The translations under genes were made by a program, and so were the position numbers. Under the pieces are notes generated by a model that had not been told where the DNA came from, ran no database searches, and saw only the letters and a program-made list of their open reading frames with translations. Below, piece after piece: positions 1 through 9,897 of a stretch of 64,000 nt of DNA. The stretch's first letter is position 1; each line of letters starts with the position of its first letter. Source of the DNA: Sphingomonas jaspsi DSM 18422 (GTDB lineage: Bacteria > Pseudomonadota > Alphaproteobacteria > Sphingomonadales > Sphingomonadaceae); the NCBI RefSeq assembly GCF_000585415.1, contig NZ_KK073876.1, forward strand, positions 493,810 through 557,809, written 5' to 3'.

Positions 1-1
1 G

Positions 2-3000
2 TCGGCCAGTTTCACCAATGGCACGGCCGGTGCGATCAACGTCGGCGCGACGGCGGTTGCCATCGGCACCAACGCCGGGGCCGATGCGCTCGCCAGTGCC
101 GACACGATGGTGTCGCAGGACGTGACGTCGGATAGCGGCTCGGCCAACGCGTCGATCCAGAACGACGGCTCGCTGGACATCGCCCTGAGCGCGACCGCGC
201 TCGCTTCGACCACGGCGACAGCGAGTGCGCTGTTCAACCCGACGTCGAATGCGGTGATCTACCAGAATGCATCGGGTGCGACGTCGGCTTCGGTCAGCCT
301 CGCCAATGCGGGCGACCTTTCGCTGACGGCCGACGCCTCGGCCCAGGCCGGTACGCTGGCCAACGCCCTCGCTAGCATCCAGTCGGCGATCGCGCAGAAT
401 GCCAGCGCGTCGGGAACCGCTTCGGTCTCGCTCGACAATGGCGGATCGCTCGACATTACCGGTACGGCCAAGGCTTCGGCTGCGACGGCCAATGCCACGG
501 TCAACCTCGATAGTTCGATCGACCAGAATGCCGTGTCGACTTCGGCTGCGGCTTCGGTGTCGCTCACCAGCGGCGGCGACATGACGATCGGTGGACAGGC
601 GATGGCCCAAGGCACGATCGCCAATGCCACCCTGAACAACAACGCTGCGATCAACCAGCAGGCAGTCGGCCTGGCCGGTGCCGACGTGACGTTGACCAAC
701 GGCGGCAACATGCTGATCGGTGGCGCCGCGGTGGCGATGGGTTCGACCGCTAACGCCAACGCGGCGGTGAACAACGTCCTGAACCAGGTCGCTACGGCGA
801 TCGGCGGCTCTGCCAGCGCGTCGGTCGGCCTTAGCAACGGCGGTACGATCGACATGGTCGCGCTGGCAATTGCGGAAGGTTCAAGTGCCAACGCCAATGC
901 GAACCTTATCAACGGCATCAACCAGACGGCCAACGGCGGCAACGGCGCGACGGCGTCGCTGACCAACGATGGCGAGCTGAGCATCGCCGCCATCGCCGAT
1001 GCGACCGGCGGCGACGTCGGGGCCAATGCCAACCTCGTCAATGCCATCCGCCAGAGCGCTTCGGCGCCGACGGGCACGGTTTCGGCGTCGCTTGACAGCA
1101 GTGGGTCGCTCGACCTGACGGCCGGCGCGCTCGCCATCGGTGGCACTGCGCAGGCGAATGCCAACAACATCAACGCCATCAACCAGCAAGCCGGTGTCGG
1201 CACCGGACTGGCCGAAGTTGGCTTCAGCAACGGCGGCGAGCTGAACATTCTCGCCCTCGCGACGGCGGTCGCGGACACCGGCGCGGCGAATGCAGCGGCG
1301 GCAGCCATCAATGCCGTCAGCCTCAACGCCGGCGCGACCAGCGGAACGGCGTCGGTCGCCTTTGCCAACAGCGGGACGGCAACGATCTTCGCCGATGCGG
1401 TGGCTTATGCCGGCTCGACGGGCACGCAGGCCAATGCCAATGCGCAGCTGGTCAACGGCATCGCCGGAGCGGCGGACGTGACTTCCGGCCTCGCGACCGT
1501 GGCCTTCGACAATAGCGGATCGCTGGCTATCGGCGCCTCGGCTTCGGCAACTGCCAGTGGGCCGGCTGTGGCGAACGCGCAGGCGGTCAACGGCGTGACA
1601 TTGAACGCCAGTGCGAACAGCGGCACGGCCGTTGTCGATGTGACCAACAGCGGTGAGTTCAGTTTCGAAGCCACTGCGGTCGCGCTCGGCACGGCAGCTG
1701 CCAATGCTGGCGCTGTTGCGGTGAACGGTCTCGTCATGTCGGCTGGTGTTACCACCGGTGCAGCGACGGCGTCCCTGTCGAACAGCGGAAGCATGGCCAA
1801 CGACGCGCACGCGTTTGCGGCGGGCAGCGCGGCCAATGCCAACGCACAGAACGTCAACGCCTACGTCCAGTCGGCGAGCGCGGATGTCGGAACGGCGACC
1901 GCCAACGTCACGAACAGCGGTTCGCTGAGCGCGAGCGCGCAAGCGACGGCCAATGCGTCGAATGCCGCCAACGCGCAGGCCATTCTGTTCGGCGGACTGA
2001 ACCAAGCCGCTGGCGTCACCAGCGGAACGGCCAGTGCGGCGATCGACAACGGCGGCTCGATGGCTTTCAACGCGAGCGCGCAGGCTGCGGGGTCGGGAGC
2101 GAACGCCCTGGCCGCGCTGGTCAACGCCGTGAACCAGTCGGCCTCGGCCGGCACCGGCCTCGCGAGCGGATCCATCGACAACAGCGGATCAATCGACCTG
2201 GCCGCGGTTGCCTTGGCGACCGGCACGGTGTCGGCACAAGCGATCGCACAGCTGTCCGGAGGCGTTCGCCAGACTGTCAGCGTCACCTCCGGCACAGCTG
2301 AAGGTGCGATCAACAATAGCGGGACCATCAGTGGTGTCGCCCATGCCGCGGCATCGGACGCCCTGGCGGTGGCCGTTCTGGCCAACGGTCTCTTCCAGAC
2401 CGTCAACGCAGTAACCGGCTTGGCCAGCGGTTCGCTGACCAACAGCGGCACGATCGGGTTCACGGCCAGCGCTACGGCGACGGGCGCAAATGCTACGGCG
2501 ATTGCGCAAAACGTCTTCGGTGTTGTGCAAAATGTGGCCGTGACGTCGGGAACGGCGACCGGCCTGCTCGACAACAGCGGATCGCTTGACGTTGCGGCGA
2601 CCGCCGCGGCCAGCGCCACCAGCGGCAACGCCAATGCCAATGCCCAAGTGGTCAATGCCGTGGTGCAGAATGTGACGGCCACGACCGGCGAAGCAGGCGG
2701 ATCGCTGACGAACAGCGGGGCAATCAGCGTCGCGGCCAATGCCAATGCAACGGCGACGGCCAACGCCAATGCCGGGGCGCTGCTGGCCGGCGCCTTGACG
2801 CAGAACGTGTCGGTGACCAGCGGCACGGCAGTTGCCACGTTGACGAACAGCGGTTCGGTCGATGTTTCGGTCTCGGCCGCGGCATCGGGAACGGCTGCAA
2901 ACGCCAATGCCAATCTGTCGAACGGCGTCATCCAGAATGCCTCGGTCGGGACCGGAATCGCATCCGGCTTGTTCGACAACAGCGGGGACATCAGCATCGG

Positions 3001-4530
3001 TGCCAACGCGTCGGCGGTCGGAACGCTGGGTGCTGGGGCGGCCGTAAACGCGGTCGACCTGGTCGCTCAGAACGTCTCGGTTGGGGTCGGCACCGCCGCC
3101 GCCACGATGACGAACAGCGGCTCGATCGACGTTGGCCTGTCGGCCAGCGCATTTGCGGCCAACGCCAATGCGCAAGTGGTCGGAACCGACATCGTTGCCC
3201 AGAATGTTTCCGCGTCGACGGGAAGCGCCTTCGCCTCGCTCGTCAACAGCGGCGACATTGCGGTGAATGCGACGGCCAGCGCGCTGGCGAGCAGCGCCGC
3301 GACGGCAGCGGTGACCATCAACAATCCGCTTGGTCAATCGGTGTCGGGCTCGGCGTTCGCTTCGGGCGTGCTCGACAACAGCGGCTCGCTGGCGGTTGCC
3401 GCCAACGCTACGGCAGCAGGTTCGATTGCCGACGCCAATGCGGTAATCAACAATGGTATCGTCCAGAATGTGACGGCGACAGCGGGCAATGCCTTCGCCT
3501 CACTGACCAACAGCGGCACTGTCGACTTGTTCGCGGGTGCCTCGGCCTCGGCCACGGTCGGCAATGCCAATGCCGTTGCCTCGGCTAACGGCGGCATCGG
3601 GCAATATATCAATGCCACCGGCGCCGCGACGGGCGTGCTGGAAAACAGTGGTTCGTTGTCGGTCGTCGCCAGTGCCACGGCGGCGGCGGCAGGCTTCGCA
3701 AATGCCTTCGCCACGGCAGGCGGCAGCGCCTTGTCGCAAACGGCCAACGCTGCGACGGTGGACCTCACCTGGACCAACAGTGGCTCCGTAACGGCCTCGG
3801 CTAACGCGTCGGCGGTTGGCGGTACGGGCGCGAACGCCTCCGCTCAGGCCTATGGTGGCTTCCAAGGCTTGAACGGTTCGGCTTCGCAGGTCGGGTCTAT
3901 GACCAACAGCGGCTCGCTGAATGTCGCGGCAGCGGCATTCGCTTCGGCGCCCAGTGGTGCTGATGCACGGGCCGACGCCACCGGCCTTGGGCAAAACATC
4001 AACGGTTCCGCGAGCGGTACGGTGTCGTTCGTGAACAGCGGCACGGTGGCCGTCAATGCCAGCGCAACCGCGTCTGGCACCGGCGCCAACGCCAACGCAG
4101 AGGCGCTCGGTTATTATCTGAACAACAACTCGCCGGCAGCGCTGATCGACATCACCAATAGCGGGTCGATGGATATCAACGCGGTTGCCGCTGCAACGGG
4201 TAGCTCGGGTAATGCCGTAGCCAATGCTCGTGGCTTCGAACTCGAATCGTTCGGCAGCGCGCCGTTTACCGGCACGATGACCAACTCGGGCGACATCAAC
4301 GTCGTCGCCCAGGCCACCGGCGGATCGAGCAGCAGCGCGAATGCGACAGGCATCCTGATCGGCGCATCGGCGATCAACATGGATGTTGTGAACAGCGGCA
4401 CGCTGAACGTCGACGCGATCACCGGTAACGGCGGCGACGCCAGCGCGATCGGTTTCACCGCACTGACCTACGGTGCGGCAACCGGCACGACCCCGCTGAC
4501 TTTCACCAATGACGGCGGAACCATCCGTGT
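2..4530 (+). repeat. About 34 tandem ~43-residue repeats in the autotransporter passenger
   Basis: Reading the passenger, the signature N-S/G-G-S/T/D followed by alternating hydrophobic residues (for example LTNSGTIGFTA, LDNSGSLDVAA, MTNSGDINVVA) recurs about 34 times, roughly every 43-45 residues. Each unit also has an Asn-Ala stretch (ANANA) and usually a QN or QS turn followed by a TGxA step. The spacing and alternation fit a beta-solenoid rung array. The copies are divergent at DNA level rather than identical, so this is an old expansion and not a fresh satellite. Early units use NGG and later ones NSG. Confidence 0.85.
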
Positions 4531-6460
4531 TCGGGAAAGCGTCGACGGTGGCGCGACCTGGACCCGCGGCATGGCGATCGACGTCACCGGCGCGCCGAAC
4601 CCGGCGATCATCAATCTGCTGGGTGACGGCTCGATCTACGGCAACATCGACATTCGCGATGGCGACGTGATCAATGTGGCCGGGGGTGAAACGTCGTTCA
4701 GCGGCATCATCAATCCGGAATGCATGCCGCCGGTGCTGGACGGTGCGTCGAGCAGCTGTGGTCAGGGCACGCTGAACATCCTGTCGGGCGGTACGCTGTA
4801 CATGCGCGACGGCACCAGCGATCCGGCCAACATGTATGACGGTCCGTCCTACGCCTTCGTCGATACGTTCAACATGAATGCCGGCGGCACACTGGCGGTC
4901 GAGTTGAGCCCGACCGGTACCGGGACCCAGGCGGTCGGAACCTATCCGCAGATCTTCGCCGACACGGCGAACCTTGCGGGGACGATCGACATCCGCCTGA
5001 ACAACCCGAACGGCCTGTTTGCCAACAATTACTTCTACGACAACGTCATCGACGCCAACACGCGGAACGGCACCTTCAGCCAGTGCCTGCTCAATGGCGG
5101 GGCAAGCTTCGCCCTGCTCGGCGTGAACTGCGTCTATGACTCGCTTGCGAACGTCGACATCAACATCAACCGCGTTGCCTTCAATGCGGTCGATGGTCTG
5201 ACGCCGAACCAGCTGGCGGTCGCGACGGGCATCGAAAATGTCTACAGCCCGACCCTGACCGGACCGTTCTCGAACGTGTTGGCGCAACTGTTCACGCTTG
5301 ACGAACCGACTTACGTCAATGCGCTCGACCAGCTGAGCGGGGTCGAATATCCGAATTACCTGCATGCGGTGCGGAACAATGTGTTCGTCACCAACAGCTT
5401 CGTGTCGGATCAGCTGGACTGCGCAATCGACGTTCGCGGGGTCGACGCCTGCCGGACCCCGGAATACCGCGGGCGCTTCTGGGTCTTGGGCGATTACAAC
5501 TGGGCGAAGGTCGATACCAATGCCTACGCGATCGGTTACAAGACAAAGAACTGGAACGTTTTGTTCGGTGCCGACTATCGCTGGGGCAACTTCTCGCTCG
5601 GCGCCTTTGCAGGCTACCGTTCGGTCAAGGCCGACTTCCCGGATGCGACCATCGGCAGCAAGATCAAAGGCACCGGCTGGCAGGTTGGCCTGGACAGCAC
5701 ATTCGACGTGGGTGACTTCTACATCCGAGCGCTGGGCAGCTATTCGAAGCTCAATGGCGACAGCTATCGCGACATCGAATTCGGCACTTTCAGCGCTCAC
5801 GCCGAAGGCAAGCCCGACGTCAATGTCGTTTCCTTCTACGGTGAAGCGGGTGTCCGTCTCGGACTGACGCCGAACAGCTGGTTCACGCCGTATGCGGCCG
5901 TCGACTACACCTCGATGAAGCTCAAGGGCTTCACCGAAACCGGTGGCAATGGTGCCGGTCTGCAGTTCGACACGCAGAAGGAGACCCAGGTTTCCGGTCT
6001 GATCGGGCTGAAGTGGACCGGAAAATGGGGTGGAATCATCCCCGAAGCCAAGGTCGCCTACCGCTACGACTTCAGCGGGGAGGATCTCGGGGTCGACGCC
6101 CGCTTTGCCGACGCGCCGCTTGGCAGCGACTTCCGCAAGGAAGAAAGTCGCAAGAAGGGGTCGTTCATCGCGGGTCTGAGCTTGGCGGGAACGCTCGGCT
6201 CAAACGTGACCGGCCGGATCGGCTATCAGGGTCGCTTCAACGACGAGGTCAAGGATCATGCGCTCTACGGATCGCTGACCCTGCACTTCGGCAGGGTGGC
6301 TGCGGCTGCGCCGCCGCCGCCGCCGCCGCCCCCGCCGCCCCCGCCGCCTGCGACGCAGACCTGCGCGGACGGATCGGTGATCCTGGCAACGGACAGCTGT
6401 CCGCCGCCGCCGCCCCCGCCGCCGCCGCCGCCGCCGCCGCCCGAACCGGAGCGCGGCTAA
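2..6460 (+). CDS. Giant repeat-containing autotransporter (5'-truncated)
   Basis: The frame is open through the left edge, so the N-terminus and signal peptide lie outside the window. What is seen: about 1,500 residues of tandem repeats rich in Asn, Ala, Ser and Gly; a linker and junction region (nt ~4500-5350) with a segment LTPNQLAVATGIE of the kind found just before autotransporter barrels; then an aromatic-rich beta-barrel of about 300 residues (nt ~5450-6295) ending in GSLTLHFG. Known for the family: type Va autotransporters insert the barrel in the outer membrane and expose the passenger at the surface. Odd: the chain does not stop at the barrel but continues into A4-P13, a Cys-bracketed loop TCADGSVILATDSC, P14 and EPERG. 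Surface adhesin or filament is an inference; the ligand is unknown. A terminator-like hairpin follows. Confidence 0.85.
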   Translation, partial: SASFTNGTAGAINVGATAVAIGTNAGADALASADTMVSQDVTSDSGSANASIQNDGSLDIALSATALASTTATASALFNPTSNAVIYQNASGATSASVSLANAGDLSLTADASAQAGTLANALASIQSAIAQNASASGTASVSLDNGGSLDITGTAKASAATANATVNLDSSIDQNAVSTSAAASVSLTSGGDMTIGGQAMAQGTIANATLNNNAAINQQAVGLAGADVTLTNGGNMLIGGAAVAMGSTANANAAVNNVLNQVATAIGGSASASVGLSNGGTIDMVALAIAEGSSANANANLINGINQTANGGNGATASLTNDGELSIAAIADATGGDVGANANLVNAIRQSASAPTGTVSASLDSSGSLDLTAGALAIGGTAQANANNINAINQQAGVGTGLAEVGFSNGGELNILALATAVADTGAANAAAAAINAVSLNAGATSGTASVAFANSGTATIFADAVAYAGSTGTQANANAQLVNGIAGAADVTSGLATVAFDNSGSLAIGASASATASGPAVANAQAVNGVTLNASANSGTAVVDVTNSGEFSFEATAVALGTAAANAGAVAVNGLVMSAGVTTGAATASLSNSGSMANDAHAFAAGSAANANAQNVNAYVQSASADVGTATANVTNSGSLSASAQATANASNAANAQAILFGGLNQAAGVTSGTASAAIDNGGSMAFNASAQAAGSGANALAALVNAVNQSASAGTGLASGSIDNSGSIDLAAVALATGTVSAQAIAQLSGGVRQTVSVTSGTAEGAINNSGTISGVAHAAASDALAVAVLANGLFQTVNAVTGLASGSLTNSGTIGFTASATATGANATAIAQNVFGVVQNVAVTSGTATGLLDNSGSLDVAATAAASATSGNANANAQVVNAVVQNVTATTGEAGGSLTNSGAISVAANANATATANANAGALLAGALTQNVSVTSGTAVATLTNSGSVDVSVSAAASGTAANANANLSNGVIQNASVGTGIASGLFDNSGDISIGANASAVGTLGAGAAVNAVDLVAQNVSVGVGTAAATMTNSGSIDVGLSASAFAANANAQVVGTDIVAQNVSASTGSAFASLVNSGDIAVNATASALASSAATAAVTINNPLGQSVSGSAFASGVLDNSGSLAVAANATAAGSIADANAVINNGIVQNVTATAGNAFASLTNSGTVDLFAGASASATVGNANAVASANGGIGQYINATGAATGVLENSGSLSVVASATAAAAGFANAFATAGGSALSQTANAATVDLTWTNSGSVTASANASAVGGTGANASAQAYGGFQGLNGSASQVGSMTNSGSLNVAAAAFASAPSGADARADATGLGQNINGSASGTVSFVNSGTVAVNASATASGTGANANAEALGYYLNNNSPAALIDITNSGSMDINAVAAATGSSGNAVANARGFELESFGSAPFTGTMTNSGDINVVAQATGGSSSSANATGILIGASAINMDVVNSGTLNVDAITGNGGDASAIGFTALTYGAATGTTPLTFTNDGGTIRVRESVDGGATWTRGMAIDVTGAPNPAIINLLGDGSIYGNIDIRDGDVINVAGGETSFSGIINPECMPPVLDGASSSCGQGTLNILSGGTLYMRDGTSDPANMYDGPSYAFVDTFNMNAGGTLAVELSPTGTGTQAVGTYPQIFADTANLAGTIDIRLNNPNGLFANNYFYDNVIDANTRNGTFSQCLLNGGASFALLGVNCVYDSLANVDININRVAFNAVDGLTPNQLAVATGIENVYSPTLTGPFSNVLAQLFTLDEPTYVNALDQLSGVEYPNYLHAVRNNVFVTNSFVSDQLDCAIDVRGVDACRTPEYRGRFWVLGDYNWAKVDTNAYAIGYKTKNWNVLFGADYRWGNFSLGAFAGYRSVKADFPDATIGSKIKGTGWQVGLDSTFDVGDFYIRALGSYSKLNGDSYRDIEFGTFSAHAEGKPDVNVVSFYGEAGVRLGLTPNSWFTPYAAVDYTSMKLKGFTETGGNGAGLQFDTQKETQVSGLIGLKWTGKWGGIIPEAKVAYRYDFSGEDLGVDARFADAPLGSDFRKEESRKKGSFIAGLSLAGTLGSNVTGRIGYQGRFNDEVKDHALYGSLTLHFGRVAAAAPPPPPPPPPPPPPATQTCADGSVILATDSCPPPPPPPPPPPPPPEPERG

Positions 6461-6477
6461 GCGAGGCGCCGTCAAAC

Positions 6478-6505
6478 GGTGGGGCAGGATGTCTCCCGCC
6501 CCACC
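6478..6505. terminator. Inverted repeat just after the autotransporter gene
   Basis: GGTGGGGC and its exact reverse complement GCCCCACC are separated by 12 nt, 17 nt after the stop codon. There is no T-run after it, so alone it is a weak terminator; it may stabilise the mRNA 3' end. Confidence 0.4.
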
Positions 6506-6535
6506 CGCCGACGGGGCAGAACATTGCGAAAAGAC

Positions 6536-6570
6536 AAGAAGAGGGGCCAAAATCCCTCTTCTTTCTTTAT
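6536..6570 (+). terminator. Rho-independent-type terminator
   Basis: AAGAAGAGGG pairs perfectly with CCCTCTTCTT over an 8-nt loop and is followed by a T-rich run (TCTTTAT). It lies between the autotransporter stop and the sulfotransferase start, so the two genes are probably transcribed separately. Confidence 0.65.
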
Positions 6571-6601
6571 CTGCTTGTGATTTTCTGGAAGCATGGGTGC
6601 C

Positions 6602-8911
6602 ATGAGCGAAACAACCACCATTTCCAACGTCCCGACCGGCGCCAATGGCCGCAACGGCACTGTCGACGAAGCCATCGCCAAGGCGCAGCAAGGCCGGGTT
6701 TCAGTCAGTCCTTCAAAAGCCATCGAAATGGCGACAAAATTGTTCAGCGTGGGCAATTTCGCACAGGCTGAGAAAGTCTGCCGACAGGTTCTGTCCGCGC
6801 GGCCCAACAATGCCGACGCGCACAACATCCTGGCAGTGGCGCTCAATGCCCAAGGCAACTCTCAAGAGGCGATCGCCAGCCTACGCCGAGCCATCAAATT
6901 TGCTCCTCAGGCACCGAACGTGCACGCCAACCTGGGTGAAATCCATCGCCGGCGCGGACAGAAGCGGGAGGCGGTGCAGGCGTTCAAGGATGCGCTGAAG
7001 CTGGATCCGGGCAATGCCCAGGCGCATAACAACCTCGGCATCATCGCTTACGAGGAAGGCCGTTTCAAAGACGCTGCCGACCATTATCGCAAGGCCCTGC
7101 AACAACGGCCGAACATGGCCGAAGCGCTCAACAATCTGGGTAACGCGTTGCGAATGACGGGCGAAATGGAAGGCGCCATGAGCGCCTATCAGGACGCGCT
7201 GACGCACCGCGAAATCTATCCCGAAGCCTATAACAATCTTGGCACGCTGCTGCAGGCCGACCGCCAGTTCGACGAGGCCGAGCACGCTTTGCGCAAAGCC
7301 ATCCAGCAGTCGCCGCAATATGTCGAGGCGCACAACAATCTGGCTACGCTCTATGCGTCGCAGCAAAGGGACACCGATGCGCTGCGGATTCTGGGCGACG
7401 CGCTGAAATTCGCCCCCACAAACGCCGCGACACTGCTGTTGACGTCCAAAATCCAGCTCCGGCGCGCCAACCTGCCTGCAGCGGAACAGGCCGCACGACT
7501 TGCGCTGAAGACCGAGCCTTCCAACGCGGAAGCGCTAACCGTCCTTGGGCAAATCCTTCATGAAACCGATCGATACGAGGAAGCGATCTCAGTGCTTGAG
7601 AAAGCACTGGAGCATGCTCCCGACAGTCCCGAGGCGCGAAACTTTTACGGCGTCGCGCTCAAGTCAGTCGGTCGGCTCGACGAAGCGCGGCAGGAGATTC
7701 TGAAGGCGCTGGCAAAGAATGATCACATCTATGGCGCTTATGCCAATCTCAACGATTTGGTCGACTTCGCCAAGGAAGACGAGCTGTTCGGCAAGATGGA
7801 CACCATCTTCGCCAAGGCGAAGAACCGCGAAGCGCCTGCACTTCTGCCGCTGCATTTTGCCTATGGGAAGGCGCTCGACGACCGTGGCGAGCATGAGCGG
7901 GCGCTCGAGCATTATATCACCGGCGGCAAGATGAAGCGCGCTACCTTGAAGTATGACGAAGCGGAAACGAACGCATTCTTCGATGGTATCCGGGAATGCT
8001 TTCCGAAGGAGATGTTCGAAGATCGCCCGATCGCCGGTTTCTCGGACGAACGCCCGGTGTTCATCATCGGCATGCCGCGTTCGGGCTCGACCCTGGTAGA
8101 GCAGATCATCTCGGCGCATCCGGACATCTATGGTGCCGGCGAGGTCAAATATCTCAGCATGTCGCTAGGAAAGTTGCGCGACCGTTTTCCGTCCCTTCCT
8201 CGCTACCCGCAGATGGTCAAGAAGATGGGGCCTGCCCAGTTCGAAATTTTCGGCAAGTCATACGTTTCGATGCTCCAGCAGGGTGCCGGCGATTCGAAGA
8301 GAATTACGGACAAGTTGCTGACCAACTACTTCTTCGCCGGCCTGATCAATCTCGTCTTTCCGAAGGCGCGCTTCATTCATACGCTGCGCAACCCGGTCGA
8401 CACCTGTCTCAGCGGGTTCACCAAGCTGTTCAAGGACGACATGCCCCACAGCTATGAGCTTGGTGAGCTTGGGCGTTATTACGGCAAGTATCGCGAGCTG
8501 ATGGCGCATTGGGAGCAGGTGCTTCCAGCGGGTGTTCTGCACACCGTGCGCTATGAAGAGGTGGTTGCCGACACCGAGAAGGAAGCTAGGGCGCTGATCG
8601 ACTTCCTAGGCCTTGAATGGAACGACGCCTGCCTCGAGTTTCACAAGTCCAAGCGGCCGGTGAAAACCGCCAGCGTCGCCCAGGTGCGAAGGCCAATCTA
8701 TACCTCGGCCGTCGAGCGGTGGAAGAAATATGGCCCCGGCCTGCAGCCGCTGGTCGATGCCATCGTCGCCACCGTCCCGGAAGAAGCCGAGCGGCTTAAG
8801 GACACAGCACCGGCCAAACCTGCCAAGAAACCATCAGCCAAGACCGCGACAGCAAAGGCGCCGGCAAAGCCCAATGGTCCAGCGAAGGCCGCCGCCAAGG
8901 CCAAAGAGTGA
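6602..8911 (+). CDS. TPR-repeat sulfotransferase
   Basis: About 769 residues. The first ~400 are a run of tetratricopeptide repeats (recognisable by NNLG and A-x(7)-P steps), a protein-binding solenoid. From ~residue 485 comes a PAPS-dependent sulfotransferase domain: the 5'-phosphosulfate loop PRSGSTLVEQI at ~490 and the 3'-phosphate element LRNPVDTCLSGF at ~592. The last ~35 residues are Lys/Ala/Pro-rich. Family knowledge: such proteins move sulfate from PAPS to a protein or glycan acceptor; TPR-fused members include tyrosine-protein sulfotransferase-like enzymes. The acceptor here is unknown. Start: ATG 6602 is preferred because GGAAG lies 10 nt upstream; ATG 6593 in the same frame has only 1 nt of spacing. 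Downstream cysD-cysNC would make its donor. Confidence 0.9.
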   Translation: MSETTTISNVPTGANGRNGTVDEAIAKAQQGRVSVSPSKAIEMATKLFSVGNFAQAEKVCRQVLSARPNNADAHNILAVALNAQGNSQEAIASLRRAIKFAPQAPNVHANLGEIHRRRGQKREAVQAFKDALKLDPGNAQAHNNLGIIAYEEGRFKDAADHYRKALQQRPNMAEALNNLGNALRMTGEMEGAMSAYQDALTHREIYPEAYNNLGTLLQADRQFDEAEHALRKAIQQSPQYVEAHNNLATLYASQQRDTDALRILGDALKFAPTNAATLLLTSKIQLRRANLPAAEQAARLALKTEPSNAEALTVLGQILHETDRYEEAISVLEKALEHAPDSPEARNFYGVALKSVGRLDEARQEILKALAKNDHIYGAYANLNDLVDFAKEDELFGKMDTIFAKAKNREAPALLPLHFAYGKALDDRGEHERALEHYITGGKMKRATLKYDEAETNAFFDGIRECFPKEMFEDRPIAGFSDERPVFIIGMPRSGSTLVEQIISAHPDIYGAGEVKYLSMSLGKLRDRFPSLPRYPQMVKKMGPAQFEIFGKSYVSMLQQGAGDSKRITDKLLTNYFFAGLINLVFPKARFIHTLRNPVDTCLSGFTKLFKDDMPHSYELGELGRYYGKYRELMAHWEQVLPAGVLHTVRYEEVVADTEKEARALIDFLGLEWNDACLEFHKSKRPVKTASVAQVRRPIYTSAVERWKKYGPGLQPLVDAIVATVPEEAERLKDTAPAKPAKKPSAKTATAKAPAKPNGPAKAAAKAKE

Positions 8912-8925
8912 TCGATGTCAGCGCT

Positions 8926-8955
8926 ATGGTGTGCCGCCGGTCGGCGGCGCACCAT
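8926..8955 (+). terminator. Strong hairpin after the sulfotransferase gene
   Basis: ATGGTG-T-GCCGCC, loop GGTC, GGCGGC-G-CACCAT: a 13-bp stem with one T.G wobble, 15 nt after the stop. It is followed by ATTTGCG rather than a long T-run. It probably ends or attenuates transcription before cysD. Confidence 0.6.
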
Positions 8956-8994
8956 ATTTGCGAATCAGGGTTATCTGGTTAGAGCGCCCAAGAC

Positions 8995-9897
8995 ATGAAA
9001 AGTCTCACCCACCTCGAGAGGCTGGAAGCCGAGAGCATCCACATCATCCGCGAAACGGTCGCGGAGGCGGCCAAGCCGGTGATGCTTTATTCGATCGGCA
9101 AGGACAGCGCGGTGTTGCTGCACCTGGCGAAGAAGGCCTTCTATCCCGCGCCTCTGCCCTTCCCGCTGCTGCATGTCGATACGACGTGGAAGTTTCGCGA
9201 CATGTACGCGATGCGCGACCGGGTTGCGGCGGAAGAGGGCATCGAGCTGCTGGTCCACCGTAACCCGGAAGCGATCGAGCTGGGGATCAATCCGTTCGAC
9301 CATGGGCCGGTCCACACCGACATGTGGAAGACGCAGGGGCTGAAGCAGGCGCTCGACCATCATGGCTTCGACGCGGCGTTCGGCGGCGCCCGACGCGACG
9401 AGGAAAAGAGCCGCGCCAAGGAGCGCATCTTTTCCTTCCGCACCGCCAGCCACCGCTGGGACCCCAAGCGCCAACGACCCGAGCTGTGGAGCCTTTACAA
9501 TGTCCGCAAAAAGGCGGGCGAATCCATGCGCGTCTTCCCGATCAGCAACTGGACCGAGCTCGACATCTGGCAATACATCATGGCCGAGAAGATCGACATC
9601 GTGCCGCTCTACCTCGCCGCGCCGCGACGGGTGGTGGAACGCGACGGCCTGTTGCTGATGGTCGACGACGAACGCTTCCGCCTCGAGCCCGGCGAGGAAG
9701 TGACGACGCGCTCGGTGCGGTTTCGCACGCTGGGCTGCTACCCGCTGTCGGGCGCGGTCGAGAGCGAGGCCGACACGATCGAGAAGGTGGTGCAGGAAAT
9801 GCTGCTGACCACGACCAGCGAACGGCAGGGCCGGATCATCGACCGCGACGCCGGCGACGGGTCGATGGAGAAGAAAAAGGTGGAGGGCTATTTCTAG
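8995..9897 (+). CDS. cysD: Sulfate adenylyltransferase subunit 2
   Basis: 300 residues, full length. It is the catalytic ATP-pyrophosphatase-fold subunit of ATP sulfurylase, which joins sulfate and ATP to give adenosine 5'-phosphosulfate (APS). The PP-loop is seen as [13 protein letters not shown] near residue 32, and the family signature [16 protein letters not shown] near residue 130. The stop abuts the ATG of cysNC with no gap, so the two are co-translated. No cysH, cysI or sulfate transporter lies nearby, so within this window the pair looks set to supply PAPS rather than complete sulfite assimilation. Confidence 0.95.
   Translation: MKSLTHLERLEAESIHIIRETVAEAAKPVMLYSIGKDSAVLLHLAKKAFYPAPLPFPLLHVDTTWKFRDMYAMRDRVAAEEGIELLVHRNPEAIELGINPFDHGPVHTDMWKTQGLKQALDHHGFDAAFGGARRDEEKSRAKERIFSFRTASHRWDPKRQRPELWSLYNVRKKAGESMRVFPISNWTELDIWQYIMAEKIDIVPLYLAAPRRVVERDGLLLMVDDERFRLEPGEEVTTRSVRFRTLGCYPLSGAVESEADTIEKVVQEMLLTTTSERQGRIIDRDAGDGSMEKKKVEGYF

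Noticed and set aside
2..4530. Regular repeats that might suggest a CRISPR or satellite array
   Set aside because: They are divergent in DNA sequence, ~130 nt long, and lie in one continuous coding frame.
3500..5800. A 766-codon open frame antisense to the autotransporter
   Set aside because: It arises from the repeated codon pattern of the sense gene in high-GC DNA; its protein is a monotonous Arg/Asp/Val/Ala mix with no domain.
6300..6450. Polyproline CCG runs as a frameshift or phase-variation tract
   Set aside because: The units are mixed CCG/CCC/CCT codons in multiples of three, so slippage keeps the frame; length change is possible but no on/off switch.
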